DNA of 64,000 nucleotides, taken from positions 900,735 through 964,734 of the forward strand of contig OZ025244.1 of NCBI GenBank assembly GCA_964019155.1, written 5' to 3'. The stretch's first letter is position 1, and every line of letters starts with the position of its first letter. Of the stretch, positions 36,462 to 47,244 are shown piece by piece. Both the position numbers and the translations under genes were made by a program. The stretch is from Osedax fenrisi. Its lineage: Eukaryota; Annelida; Polychaeta; Sabellida; Siboglinidae. The notes under the pieces were generated by a model, which saw only the letters and a list, made by a program, of their open reading frames with translations, had not been told where the DNA came from and searched no databases.

Positions 36462-36618
36462 CTCTATTTAAATCATCGAGTTCGACTAGATCTTGGAGTA
36501 TTAATGTTCGCAGGAAGAAGATTTCCGCCAAGTTCAATTTGACTAAATTCACATCGATTATCTCCAAACTTCGGAAACTGTTATCTAGACCGCTGAAATC
36601 TATCCTGTTCATTGACGG
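36462..36618 (-). CDS. leucine-rich-repeat exon (secreted or receptor-type LRR gene)
   Basis: Acceptor TTAACTTAG|CCGTCAATG and donor AATAGAG|GTTACC. Phase 0 at the start and phase 1 at the end, with 52 full codons open. It reads as LRR: SFRSLEIIDVNLVKLNLAEI, then FFLRTLILQDLVELDDLN. Its end phase fits the start of the exon at 34513-34679. No other frame in this stretch stays open. Confidence 0.6.
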
Positions 36619-36839
36619 CTAAGTTAATTAATAATTAATGACGAGGTTAGCATAATTAGTGCGAGTCGACTGGGTATAGGCGTAGCATCAGTATGATAGC
36701 TAGTGATAATTGTTTGTAGGGCGCTATTCAACCCAGCTAACAGTAATAGCTTCATAATAGCAGCATAATAGCATAAATAATAGCCTAGAATGTTTATATA
36801 ATAGAAACCTTAATAAATTTAACATAAAACTAAACAAGT

Positions 36840-37420
36840 CATAACAAATCAACTAGTTTTAAATTCCTAGGCATTTTAATTGACGAAAATCGTAATTTGA
36901 AAATGCAAATTAATGATATTAAAAATAAACTTGACTGTGGACTTAGTATACTATATAGATATAAATATTAATTTAATATTAATACATTAGTTATGTTTTA
37001 TTTTTCTTTTTTTCATAGTCATATTAATTATTGTTCTGTTATATGGGGAAGTAGTTATCCTAGAAATATAAAATACATTCAAATTGTATAATATAATATA
37101 ATAATTTTCGAGCAATATATCAACTTGATAACAAAACCAATATTGATTATATTTTTTAAATACATAACATTCTTAAATTCAAAGATGTATTAAATATATG
37201 TTTAGAATATATAACAAGTATTATTTGCATAGTTCAATTTGTAAGTTAAATGATTTACCCATAATTTCTTCTTTTATACTTTTCGGTTATATAGAACATT
37301 CTTAATACCACAAATACTATTTGATTATGAGAACTTTAGTATTCGTTACAAATGCGCATGTTTAACGACTTCAAATATTTTATTTTGTATATTAAAAAAA
37401 TGTTTTTAAATAATGAAATC
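36840..37420 (+). pseudogene. jockey/CR1-like LINE remnant, RT C-terminal region
   Basis: Degenerate plus-strand coding shows the post-catalytic RT region: F-K-F-L-G-I-L-I-D-E-N, then S-H-I-N-Y-C-S-V-I-W-G-S (about 37016-37055), then weak downstream resemblance. There are many stops and shifts. Sequence after 37420 is T-rich and probably 3' UTR. The hydrophobic frame at 37442-37702 is an effect of T-richness. Confidence 0.55.
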
Positions 37421-37724
37421 TAGTCACTTACACCTGTTTATATGTATTGTTTATTATTTTATTTACATGGTCATCTTTCATTCTTTTTAACTCTTTTAAT
37501 GTGTTCTTATTGTATAGATATTTTTAATATTTGTAGCTTTATTTTGGGTTTTTCGTTTTCTTTGATTTTTTATAGTTTATCTTATTTATTATTGTTAGTA
37601 CTTTTATATTTTTTAAATATTTTATTATATATTTGTATTATTATTTTATTATTATTTTATTCTTATATAGTAGTAGTAAAGCCCTTTGGTAGTAGTATAT
37701 AATATATAATATATACATGATTAG

Positions 37725-38045
37725 GGGCGTCACAGGGTGATTCAAAGTGGGGGGATATCTCATACTCATCAATTATTACAATATAATTTTCTAAGAAGAT
37801 ACATCTATAATATCACTTGTAGAGGGTTTATAAGCTATTATAATATGATTGAATTGTACTGGGTTGCACCATACATATCAATGTTGGATATAATTATACT
37901 ACAAAGACTATTAATAGAAGAAATATAATATTTATAAAGAATAAAATAATGTGTAGTTCTTAAAAATGGGGGGGGGGGTATTATATATTATATCCCCCCC
38001 ACATTTTAAAAGTGGGGGGACATGATCCCCATCCTCTCCCCTTTT
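37725..38045. mobile_element. possible hAT-type non-autonomous element with poly-G/poly-C hairpin
   Basis: The left edge TTAGGGGCGTCACAGGGTG and an interior AAGTGGGGGG resemble hAT-type repeats that begin CAGGGGCGT. The right part contains a hairpin: AAAATGGGGGGGGGGG, then TATTATATATTATA, then CCCCCCCCACATTTT (about 37966-38009), followed by a second AAGTGGGGGG. No clean TIR pair or target duplication is visible, so this stays tentative. Confidence 0.3.
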
Positions 38046-38589
38046 ATAACAACCATATATATGATGATATTATTTGTATTGATACTTACATTTAATTGTA
38101 TTGTATTGATTTTTGATGAGACAGAATACGAATGAATAAAATAGAATTACAAAATATGTAGTTTACCTATACTTATTCTTAATATTTAGTAGTTTTTGTA
38201 TTCATTCTCTATTTACCAAGTGCAGGTTCAATAGACATTCTATACCACACCTGTATTTTTGATTTCGGTCATCAACTAAATCAGTTTATAAATAGCATTT
38301 ACACATAGCGTAGTAATAAACATAATTAAAGTAAGCTTACTCTACATTTATATATTCATATAAATATATAAAAAACACATACATTGAAATATATAATATA
38401 TATATATATATTTCGTATTAACTATAACTTAATAACAGTTATATTAATAATTAAACAAGTAAGCATGCATCTACATATGTATACTGTTATATACATAAGT
38501 TATGTAATACAAACATATACGCGCACACATACGCGCACAAACACACACAAACATACAGGGTTAACCCTGCTCGCGTAACCTATTACAGT

Positions 38590-38789
38590 ATCGATGGGTT
38601 CGAAGGTAGTTTGCTCTTAGCCTTGCAGTGTAAGCCTAACACCATATCCCCATCCACCGGGTACCGGTACCACCTGCACGTGTAGAGTTTCGGGCAGGGC
38701 GTCACACTCGTAGATTACGTCATCGAGATTGCGTAACACATTATAAATAGCGCGCAGACTAGCGGCCACGTCACGGTTGAATGATTCAT
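38590..38789 (-). pseudogene. signal-peptide and LRRNT-like first exon, in-frame stop
   Basis: Minus-strand ATG at 38787-38789 opens a signal peptide (MNHSTVTWPLVCALF and further hydrophobics to Met23). At 38715-38717 the frame hits TAA, then continues in the same frame with CPKLYTC, then LHCKAKSKLPSNP. That Cys pattern is an LRR N-terminal cap (C-P-x-C-...-C-x-L-x-x-P). The combination suggests the first coding exon of the minus-strand LRR gene, carrying a nonsense mutation. The end of the exon is uncertain (ATACT|GTAATA is one option) and I could not phase-match it to 36618, so an exon may lie between. Confidence 0.45.
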
Positions 38790-38799
38790 GCTGACCACG

Positions 38800-39340
38800 C
38801 CCCTATTCGTTCCTTATCCGTATTACTTTCTATCGTTATATATCTATGTATTGATACGTCGAATTGTGATAGGTAGCTGTGTGGTATAGCCCGGTTAGGT
38901 TAGCGTAGTATTGTCTCTAAATGTGATGACTAATCACATGGTGTTTTACTAACATGGTCTCGCTATAACCTATCTCGGTAGCAATAAACTATTCAGCCGA
39001 AGACAATTTGCGCCGCCGCACGCTTATTTCGCGCGGGTAGCTGTAAAAGTCTCGTTTGGGAAATACCTTTTTGTGGGCGTGTTAGAATGTGCTGATTCTA
39101 GAGATAGAAGCGAACACGACTGATGAGTCAGCGGTAAACTAGATAGGTCGAGTACTCGGTTCATATCGTTACTTCGTGCGTATTACAACGTACACATGAT
39201 GTATTGCTACTATACATACTTAGAACGCAGTCTACAGTATACTGTATAAGTCAACAACACACGCAGTAAAGGTAATTATATATATGTATGTACTTACAAG
39301 TTAAATAGCGTATAAGTTTAACAGCACTACTAAACGTAAT
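38800..39340. other. balanced-composition sequence upstream of the putative LRR first exon
   Basis: No gene is recognised. On the minus strand it would be promoter-proximal to the ATG at 38789. It contains TGATGAGTCAGC (AP-1/MARE-like, near 39121) and a TATA-like run near 38836-38845; both could be chance. Confidence 0.3.
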
Positions 39341-39369
39341 TGATGTCATCACTTCTACCCTATACTAAA

Positions 39370-40478
39370 AATTGCTGTCAACTAGTCATGCTGGACATAT
39401 CCAGTGCATCGATACGCTTGATCACCTACTTCTACTGTATCGTCTATACCTGCTTGGAGTTAAAGACCTTACCCTATCATAGTTTACTGCATATCTATCT
39501 GACCGTAGTAGCAGTGTAAACATATATAATTATTTGTCTTCCCCTTTTCTTATGAAATATGGTGTTCCCCAGGGATCAGTACTCGGTCCTTCGCCTTTCT
39601 CTATTTATTTATTTCCATTACTATCCATAATATCTAAATATCCAAATATCTATTACTATTTATATGCAGATGATATATAACTATATATATATTTGTTCCA
39701 ACGAATTCATTACCAGGTCTCTATACGAAATTCTCCACTTGTGCTAATGATATTAAAGAATGGCTTATTTCTAATAATATTCTCCTTAATACCTCCAAAA
39801 ACTACATCGTTGAATCTTTCTCCATCACCAAATTACTTCCTTCCTTTTTTGATAACATTGCAATATCTTCTTCTCCTACTGCATCCAACTTTGGTGTACT
39901 TTATGATTCTACTCTTTCCTTCATACCTCATATTGCTGCCATGACTAAATCTGCAAATTACCATCTATTAACAATATAAAAATAAATTACTGCATATCTT
40001 ACTAAAACTCTAATTATTCCCTTTTCCTCTCACGTATATATTACTGTTCCTCAATCCTTATCAATCTTCCATTAAACTCTACCTCTAAATCGAGTTATTC
40101 GTTCATCAATCCGTACAAAATATAACCTACGTATTCGAGATCATTCCTCTACTTCCTCATACAAATACTTACTTCAATGGTTCACATTTAACAAACGCTC
40201 TGCTTAATGCATACTATATATTGTTCATTTATACTATATATTAATATACTCTTTAAATTGTTCCTACTATATTTCTGCTTCTCTAGTTCAAAGATCTTCC
40301 CTTAGATATCTTAGAAACCATGCATCTCATCTTCTATCTACCCGAATTATCCATCCCTCAAAAATGAATACTCGGGCACTGAGTTATATTGGTCCAAAAC
40401 TATGGAATTCACTCCCACCATATATTATATCCCTAAAATCACATACAACATTCATTAATATATACAATACTTGATCTC
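39370..40478 (+). pseudogene. L2-like LINE, 3' half: reverse transcriptase from the D-x-S-x-A-F-D motif to the C-terminus
   Basis: Coding resemblance begins at LLDIS and continues in shifted frame through DTLDHLLLYRLYLLGVK. It includes Y-G-V-P-Q-G-S-V-L-G-P-S-P-F and the catalytic box Y-A-D-D (39664-39675). Then come I-K-E-W-L-I-S-N-N-I-L-L-N, F-G-V-L-Y-D-S-T-L-S-F and the L2/CR1 tail S-Y-I-G-P-K-L-W-N-S-L-P. Several stops and frame changes make it dead. It is 5'-truncated at about 39370. It complements the 5' half at 30030-32340 in content but lies on the opposite strand. Confidence 0.75.
40355..40478 (+). repeat. 124-bp direct duplication, left copy
   Basis: CCCTCAAAAATGAATACTCG through ACTTGATCTC, part of the L2-like tail, is repeated at 40658-40781 with a single obvious mismatch (ATTCATT versus ATTAATT). 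Confidence 0.95.
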
Positions 40479-40657
40479 TATGACTCCTTCTTCTTTCAAT
40501 CTCAACAATTCCTCTCCTACTTTATCTTTCATGGCATAGGGCACGGACCTTGCTTTAAAAAACTTAGGCACTGCACTTTTATCTGGGTATAATTTTCCTT
40601 CTACCCCCTTCATTGTTCCTAGTCCTTCCTTGAATACACCTGGGAATTTTTGTTTTA
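40479..40657 (-). pseudogene. Ty3/gypsy reverse-transcriptase N-terminal fragment inserted between duplicated flanks
   Basis: The minus strand carries about 59 codons of the gypsy pre-RT/RT start: KQKFPGVFKEGLGTMKGVEG, then a P-K-F-F-K-A-R-S-V-P-Y-A segment, then ELLRLKEEGVI. The fragment has no LTR, stops and starts exactly at the duplicated L2 sequence, and is open throughout. Because the 11.4-15.0 kb gypsy element lacks RT, this piece came from another copy. Confidence 0.85.
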
Positions 40658-40781
40658 CCCTCAAAAATGAATACTCGGGCACTGAGTTATATTGGTCCAA
40701 AACTATGGAATTCACTCCCACCATATATTATATCCCTAAAATCACATACAACATTAATTAATATATACAATACTTGATCTC
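40658..40781 (+). repeat. 124-bp direct duplication, right copy
   Basis: Second copy of 40355-40478. After it the sequence continues as LINE 3' UTR-like DNA (CAGGTGGGAACCTGTAATAC). Confidence 0.95.
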
Positions 40782-40973
40782 AGGTGGGAACCTGTAATAC
40801 TAATATTGTTTGTCATTATTATGTTATTCATTAATTTCCGTACGGCTTATTCTATTTTATTTTAATATTATTATTGGTATTTATTGTTTACCTACTTGTA
40901 TTATTTGTATTCTATATATTCACTTTTGAGAAATCATTTATGATTTATTTAAGTGTCTAAATAAACATTCAAT

Positions 40974-40977
<4 letters not shown>

Positions 40978-41033
<56 letters not shown>

Positions 41034-41160
41034 ATATATGTGTATATGTGTGCGTGTGTGTATAATATTTTATAATACAACTATGGAGATTCATTATATA
41101 TACATAGAGCTATAGTGAATTCTCTCTAGCTCTATGTATATATATATATATATATACTCG
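40978..41160. repeat. (TA)n/(TG)n microsatellite and a 16-bp-stem hairpin
   Basis: (TA)n runs to about 41022, followed by TGTG-rich repeats. TATATACATAGAGCTA (41097-41112) and TAGCTCTATGTATATA (41127-41142) form a perfect 16-bp stem with a 14-nt loop. Confidence 0.8.
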
Positions 41161-41600
41161 GAGCCACAAAGTTTGCTCGCCTGCGCTACCCACGAGTACA
41201 ATCTTTTATGAAATAATATTGCGTATAAAACTTGATGGAAAATATAAAATAATGTCACGTGATATAAGTTGTATTGAACTAAAACACGTGTTTTTATTTT
41301 TTATAATACATTTGATTAGTGTTTACTATTCTTGTTTATAATATTTGTTATTGTTATTATAATTTGTTTAGGTTTAATTTTTTTTAAATTAGAAAAAAAA
41401 TCTTGAATTTTATTAATGAATTATTAATTATTTACGAACTGAGAAGTATTATAGAATTATATCAAGTTAGTCAACAATTATACACTATTAATCCGGTATT
41501 AAACTTAAATAGTACATATTTATTATACGTAATAATTAAAGGTATTTCTATTAACTTATATAATACTTATATACCTACGTAATATGTTGGTTTTGGTATG
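41161..41600. other. AT-rich spacer, nothing recognised
   Basis: No gene or notable repeat. Confidence 0.5.
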
Positions 41601-41609
41601 TTTTTCCAA

Positions 41610-41830
41610 AAAATAATAATAATAATACGGTTGGAGTCGGTAGCGTTCCAGAAGCAGGTCGTATCGATGCTCATCCATCGTAGTGGCCGCCGTCGTCGTG
41701 GTAGAAGGGTGAAGATCGGGATACGTGGTGGGAGGTACGTAGTGAAGGATACGTGGTGATTCTACGTGGTGGGGGATACGTGGTGGGAGATACGTGGTGA
41801 TTCTAGTTATATAAAAATTTCATAAATACT
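41610..41830 (-). other. possible first coding exon next to a TACGTGGTG tandem repeat
   Basis: On the minus strand ATGGATGAGCATCGATACGA opens MDEHRYDLLLERYRLQP and meets CAACC|GTATTATT, a possible donor. Composition is balanced, unlike the flanks. Just upstream on that strand (plus 41715-41810) TACGTGGTGGGRGA-like units repeat about six times. Family unknown; the short length makes chance possible. Confidence 0.3.
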
Positions 41831-43599
41831 GACAAGTATCCCTCGCGCCTATATTATATAATATATATGTTATGTAACATTCATGCTCACAATCATACTG
41901 CCTTAATACCACACCGCGCCGCTAATATAATATAATACTCAACACTCATTTGAACACATACTCACATAAAGTACACTACATTACATATATATATATTTGG
42001 CAAGACAATATAATATAAAACTATCAACAGATTCATAATGATACGGAGGGACCTTATTTAGTTGATATCTTCTATTATTTACTATACATAATAATGATAC
42101 TATTTCTTTTTTAAATAATGTTTTATATATTGTGTACAATAAGAGTGGCGAATACAAAGAGATCCTAAAATAAGTCTTTTATGGGAAAACCTACAAATAC
42201 CGATCTCTAAATTAAAATTTGTAATAACTTATTCAACATTCAATATATTTATTTGAAATATTCCATTTAGGGTAATATAGTGATTAAAAATAACTTTACT
42301 ATTTTAAATTTGTATGTAATTGCATCAATAAGTATAAACAGGGGTTTGTTAATTTAATACCTTGAAGTAAAACCTAACCCATTTCCAATTTATGTCCCTC
42401 TACAATATGCGTGTTAACAATAATATTAGTTTTATAATATCCAAACAAAATAGCCGATATAAATATATTTAATGAATTAAAATAATCAAGACATTTTTAT
42501 TATTGAATTTAAGTTTAAATATTAATATTTAATTTATATATTATACTTTATATTAACTGACTATAGTCAGTATACTAATATAACTACATATACTAAAGAA
42601 GAATTGGATAGTCACTGTCTAAAAATGATATAAACATAACTTATTAATTACAATTGCAAAGTAAATATGGATCTATTAAATCTAAGATATATTTATTTTA
42701 TAAATCACTTTGGAACAGAATTTGGATAATTTAGTTGGTTGATTATTGGAATTTCATATGGGTTTCTATAGTTTCTGTTATAATATCATATTTATAATAG
42801 TACATATATAAATATTTACAATAGTTTATTTAAGATATATATTATAAACAAGTTTTATGGGCAATGACAATATAATATGTGCAATATATAGTATACAAAT
42901 GCTACTACAGTTAAACAAAATTATATAGAATTGTGATATATAATTTATTTAGTTAACAAGTGAAATAAACAAGAACAATCTGTAGTTGAACCTGGATTAT
43001 CTCGTTTTCCAGCAATTACTGGACTTATGTTAAGTTATCGCTATACTGAGAATACACTGTGGGTTATTTAATAGGATTACATGCCACTATGTTGAATTTA
43101 TATCACAGAAACAAGTTTCTTGCTTTTTATATAAAATAGTATTTAAAAATATACATATATACATGTTTCAAATATTGATTTAAATTAGTAAACAAAATTA
43201 CTAGGTTGATTTTAATGTTTATAATTCCCTCTATAATTTGATGGGATGATATACCAGATATATTATGAGTTGAGGGTGGGGTAATACGCTACAATCTTTT
43301 AGGAAGTGGGTTGATGAGGAGGAATCTCCCCTATCTATTAGTGATGTAACAATAATAGTGATGTAACATTATTCATATGATAATGTGTTGATATCAATTG
43401 TCGTTTTATTTTCTAATATACTTATAAAATATACTATATATATATACATAACTATACTAATAGATTATCAATTTTATTAGAACAATATTTTGGAAAAATG
43501 AAAAATGTTAATAGTATTTTACTAATATGTATACAGAGTTATTACTTCATAGATGCATATAAAACTCAAGTTAGAGAATAACTTACGTATACACACTCA

Positions 43600-43690
<91 letters not shown>

Positions 43691-44024
43691 CAGTGATATT
43701 TATTGATAACCTATTCATTATATTTAAATTGAAAATATAAACGTACGGATAACGTATATATAGCTATATACCTATAGATGAATAGAACGTTTATAAATGT
43801 TAAATATGTACACATAAAACCATCCCCTACTTATATATTTAATTATTAAATGTGAATTAACGTCTCCATGTAGGTGAAAGTAACCTAATACTGGAAACTT
43901 TAACAATGAATGGTCTTAACATTTTATGACTCCTTATTTTTATTCATAAATTAAAATATATTAATATTATATGATTATAGATATTATTGTGATTTTTCAA
44001 TTTTATTTAATATTTTAATTCAAT
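41831..44024. other. AT-rich intergenic sequence with an 85-bp (TA)n tract
   Basis: No gene is supported. A (TA)n tract with one TAC interruption occupies about 43597-43685. Confidence 0.55.
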
Positions 44025-44782
44025 AAATAACGGAGATCCGTATTCGGTACCAGTTTCTGAATACGGACACCCTGTGTTATAATATGGAAACCCTATATAC
44101 CACTAAATAAACTATATATTATTGATGAATCAATCAGACAAATTACAATTACATTATTTACAATTAATTTTATGAATAATTTATTCTAATTTAATTAGTT
44201 AATAATTTATTTATTTTTACTATTTTCTAATTAATAATACAATGTAAGTATCTAAATATTAACAATTTTAGATTTAGCTATATTGGTGGTATTAATATTA
44301 TAACGCGCGCGATTTTTATGAAAATAAGATTAGTTCATACGCTGCGCGCTGATTGGTTATAGGATGTCCGATGGACATTGTCCGTATTAAGACATCTAGA
44401 GTATCCGTATAAGGGACTTATATGATCTCTAGATATATGCTTATAACTTAATACATATTTGATAACAAATAACGAAATTATATATAATTTTTAGAATGCG
44501 TTATTTTTTTGTATCGATATATTTGTATATTCTTGAGAAGATTCTAAGTTTGACATTTTTTGTCATAAATTTAAAAACATAATAAAAAAATCAGTTTATT
44601 GGAAATATCATCACTATTTTATTAATTAAAAAATAAAAAATACTTATTTAGACTATATATATACATCTAATTATGAATATTTTATTCATTAAACATTTTT
44701 TTGTAGGATATATGGTTTCTGAGATACCGAGAGTATCCGTATTCGGGCATTGTCCGCATTCGGTTACTTTACCCTAGTTGGC
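44025..44782. repeat. repeat region with recurring TCCGTATTCGG / CATTGTCCG motifs
   Basis: CCGTATTC...GAATACGG forms an 8-bp stem at about 44039-44067. AGAGTATCCGTAT occurs at about 44397 and 44728, and CATTGTCCG(T/C)ATT at about 44375 and 44748. The motifs cluster in this 750-bp stretch, which otherwise has no coding potential. It could be a degraded non-autonomous element. Confidence 0.35.
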
Positions 44783-45345
44783 CCAATTCTAATAGACCAT
44801 AACCCATTAAAAAATAACTTCTATATCAAAACATTGAATAGACTAAATAATTGAATTGGTCAATAATTCGATACCAGTGATAAAACTAGTTTTACGATCA
44901 ATAGATTTCACTTGCAAAATATAAAAACACCACATTATATAACATTTAATTTATCACTTAAATAGTTATATAACCATTATACTTTCTTCACCTTTTAATG
45001 AGCAGAACTACTGTATAATGTGTAATGAATATGAATCCAGTTTAAATAATATATACATATATTTATTTTATTTACTGTTATCAGTGTCATGTATTTATAT
45101 ATACATGTACATTTTATAGTGTCCGATAGGGTCGCCCGTTTTTGAAAGTGTTACTGTAAACAGATATATATAGTTCATTATAGGTCATACATATTATAAT
45201 AAACATATTTGTGAAGTTTCATCACAACATATTATATTGATAAAACGATAATAATTTTGTAATGAAGAAATATTTAAATATTAAATGAAATTACATTTAT
45301 GATTTAATGTAAATTCATATGTTTATATGTTTTAAACATAGGATA
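44783..45345. other. AT-rich spacer
   Basis: No gene or notable repeat. Confidence 0.5.
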
Positions 45346-45349
45346 AATT

Positions 45350-45712
45350 TTCATATATTTACTCTTCTTAACCTTTCTTGTCTGTTTTTAGTTTTTTAGT
45401 AGTTTTAGTTTTCTTAATGTTTATTTAGTTTATTACATGATGATTTTTGATAATTTTTTCAAGTCCTTCATAAGTACAATTATTTGATCTTATTCATAAT
45501 TAGATTTAGTGTAAACAGGAAGTCTACTTAGATATAACTTTATATTATATATAGTTTATTCTTTTTTTCAGGAATTTATTATTTCAATTATAATTGTACT
45601 TTTTAGGACTTGTCAAAATAATAAAGGGTAATTGTCTCGATAAGCTCTGCTTCTACAATTACCCGGTTGTTAAAACCAAATCTGGTAATAACAATAATAA
45701 TAATAATATATA
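45350..45712 (+). mobile_element. 3'-end copy of the LINE family at 51.5-54.3 kb, 5'-truncated
   Basis: GGGTAATTGTCTCGATAAGC at about 45627 is identical to the reverse complement of the 3' end of the minus-strand LINE near 51520. Both continue with a Cys-loop-like TGCTTCTAC/AGCTTCTAC segment and end AAATCTG(A/G)TAATAA with an (AAT)n tail. Only 3' UTR is present. Confidence 0.7.
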
Positions 45713-46368
45713 TCCAATAATTCATTATCATTAAATACCAGTTTTCCCCAAAAGTATGCATTCTCCTTCATTTTTATATATTTTACACATATGTAATACT
45801 TTTAATAAGTCAATAAACGCACGAATACACATATTATTCCAAACCCCACCTTTTCTAATAATAATCATTAGACACACTCTTCAAATATCGTAAATCAACA
45901 GTGTTTTCATTATTCCTTTAAATCACGTGCAATATAATTTAGCTTTTAATGACTTCAAAATAGTTAGAGTATTCAAAACCAAACTATACTATTGCTTTTT
46001 TATATATTAGTAATTAACATTTAGTTTTCATCCTATAAATAATAATTTAAAATACATAAGATACAAAATGTACATTATAAATAGTGTATTTTTATGAAAA
46101 TGAACCTATGTAGATGTCGCCGTTTATTGTGATGTACACAATATAATTACACGATTTCACGTAAGTATTGTCTATATTATTCTTTTCATGTAATATAATT
46201 ACATTTTTGTATATATATATATATAAATATTTATATATGTATATGTAATACAATTTTAGTATAGATAAGTGTAGGACTACATCTATATGTGTACTTATAT
46301 TTGTATTTATATTTATATTGTATATTCACCCATTTATACATAGGGTATACAAGTAATTATATGTAAAA

Positions 46369-46407
<39 letters not shown>

Positions 46408-46435
46408 TATTTATTTTGTTATACTTCCTATATTA
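45713..46435. other. AT-rich spacer before a LINE
   Basis: No gene. It includes a (TA)n tract at about 46371-46404 immediately upstream of the LINE ORF1 start, so the 5' boundary of that LINE may lie in this tract. Confidence 0.5.
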
Positions 46436-46437
46436 GT

Positions 46438-47062
46438 ATGACCAAAGTAGACATTGATAATCTTCAAAAGACAATTGCAGAACTAACTAAAGTTGTACAT
46501 ACATTTTCTAGTATTAAAGATACAATTGCTAGTCTAAATAATACAGTTTCGATACTAACCAACAAAATAAAATACTAGACAACACAGTGAATTCTAAAAA
46601 CATTAAAATTACTTTACTAGAAAATAGAATAAATAAACTAGAACAATACTCGAAAAAGTCTAATATAATTATAACTGATAATTCGGGTTTTTTAGAAACC
46701 AAAAACCCACGTAATACATTCATTGAATTTGCAAAAAATAAGTTGGACACAAAAATCAATTATTTAGATATTGTTGAAATTCATAGACTACCTACAAGAA
46801 ATGAACAACAATATAAAACGATTGTGAAGTTTCATTTTAACGAAACTAAATTCAACTTATTAAAAAACTCAAAAAAACTCAAAGATACAAACATTTACAT
46901 TAACGAACATTTGACAAAAGTAAACTCTGAAATATATTACAGAGCAAGACAATTAAGGAAAGATAATAAGATTTTTAATTGTTGAACAGTAAATGGAGTT
47001 ACTTTTATACAAAATAAAGAAAAAGACAAAAAAATACAAATTGAAAGTCTAGACCAATTTTA
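46438..47062 (+). pseudogene. LINE ORF1: coiled-coil and RRM-like nucleic-acid-binding protein
   Basis: ATG at 46438 opens a coiled-coil-like segment (MTKVDIDNLQKTIAELTKVV). A one-base shift near 46560 moves it to the frame of the main block (46587-46985). There EQYSKKSNIIITDNSG, then I-V-E-I-H-R-L-P and F-H-F-N-E-T-K match the RRM/C-terminal layout of jockey/CR1/L1-type ORF1 proteins. The block stops at TGA (46983-46985) where relatives have Trp (before T-V-N-G), then continues in frame to TAA near 47062. It would act as the RNA-binding chaperone of the retrotransposition complex. Two small lesions inactivate it. Confidence 0.7.
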
Positions 47063-47244
47063 AGTACATAAAATAAAAATATAAATTATTATTCCAAAAA
47101 TTATATTCCATTTGTTAGTTTTTTTTCTGGTATAGTTTTATTTATTTAGTTTTATTTATTTTTGTTATCTTAATCATTTTTATATTAAATAAATTTATAT
47201 TAATAAACTTTTTATTTTTATTTATAAATAGCTTCTAATTATAG

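Noticed and set aside
37442..37702. Hydrophobic 86-residue protein
   Set aside because: Phe/Leu/Ile/Tyr richness follows directly from T-rich LINE 3' sequence.
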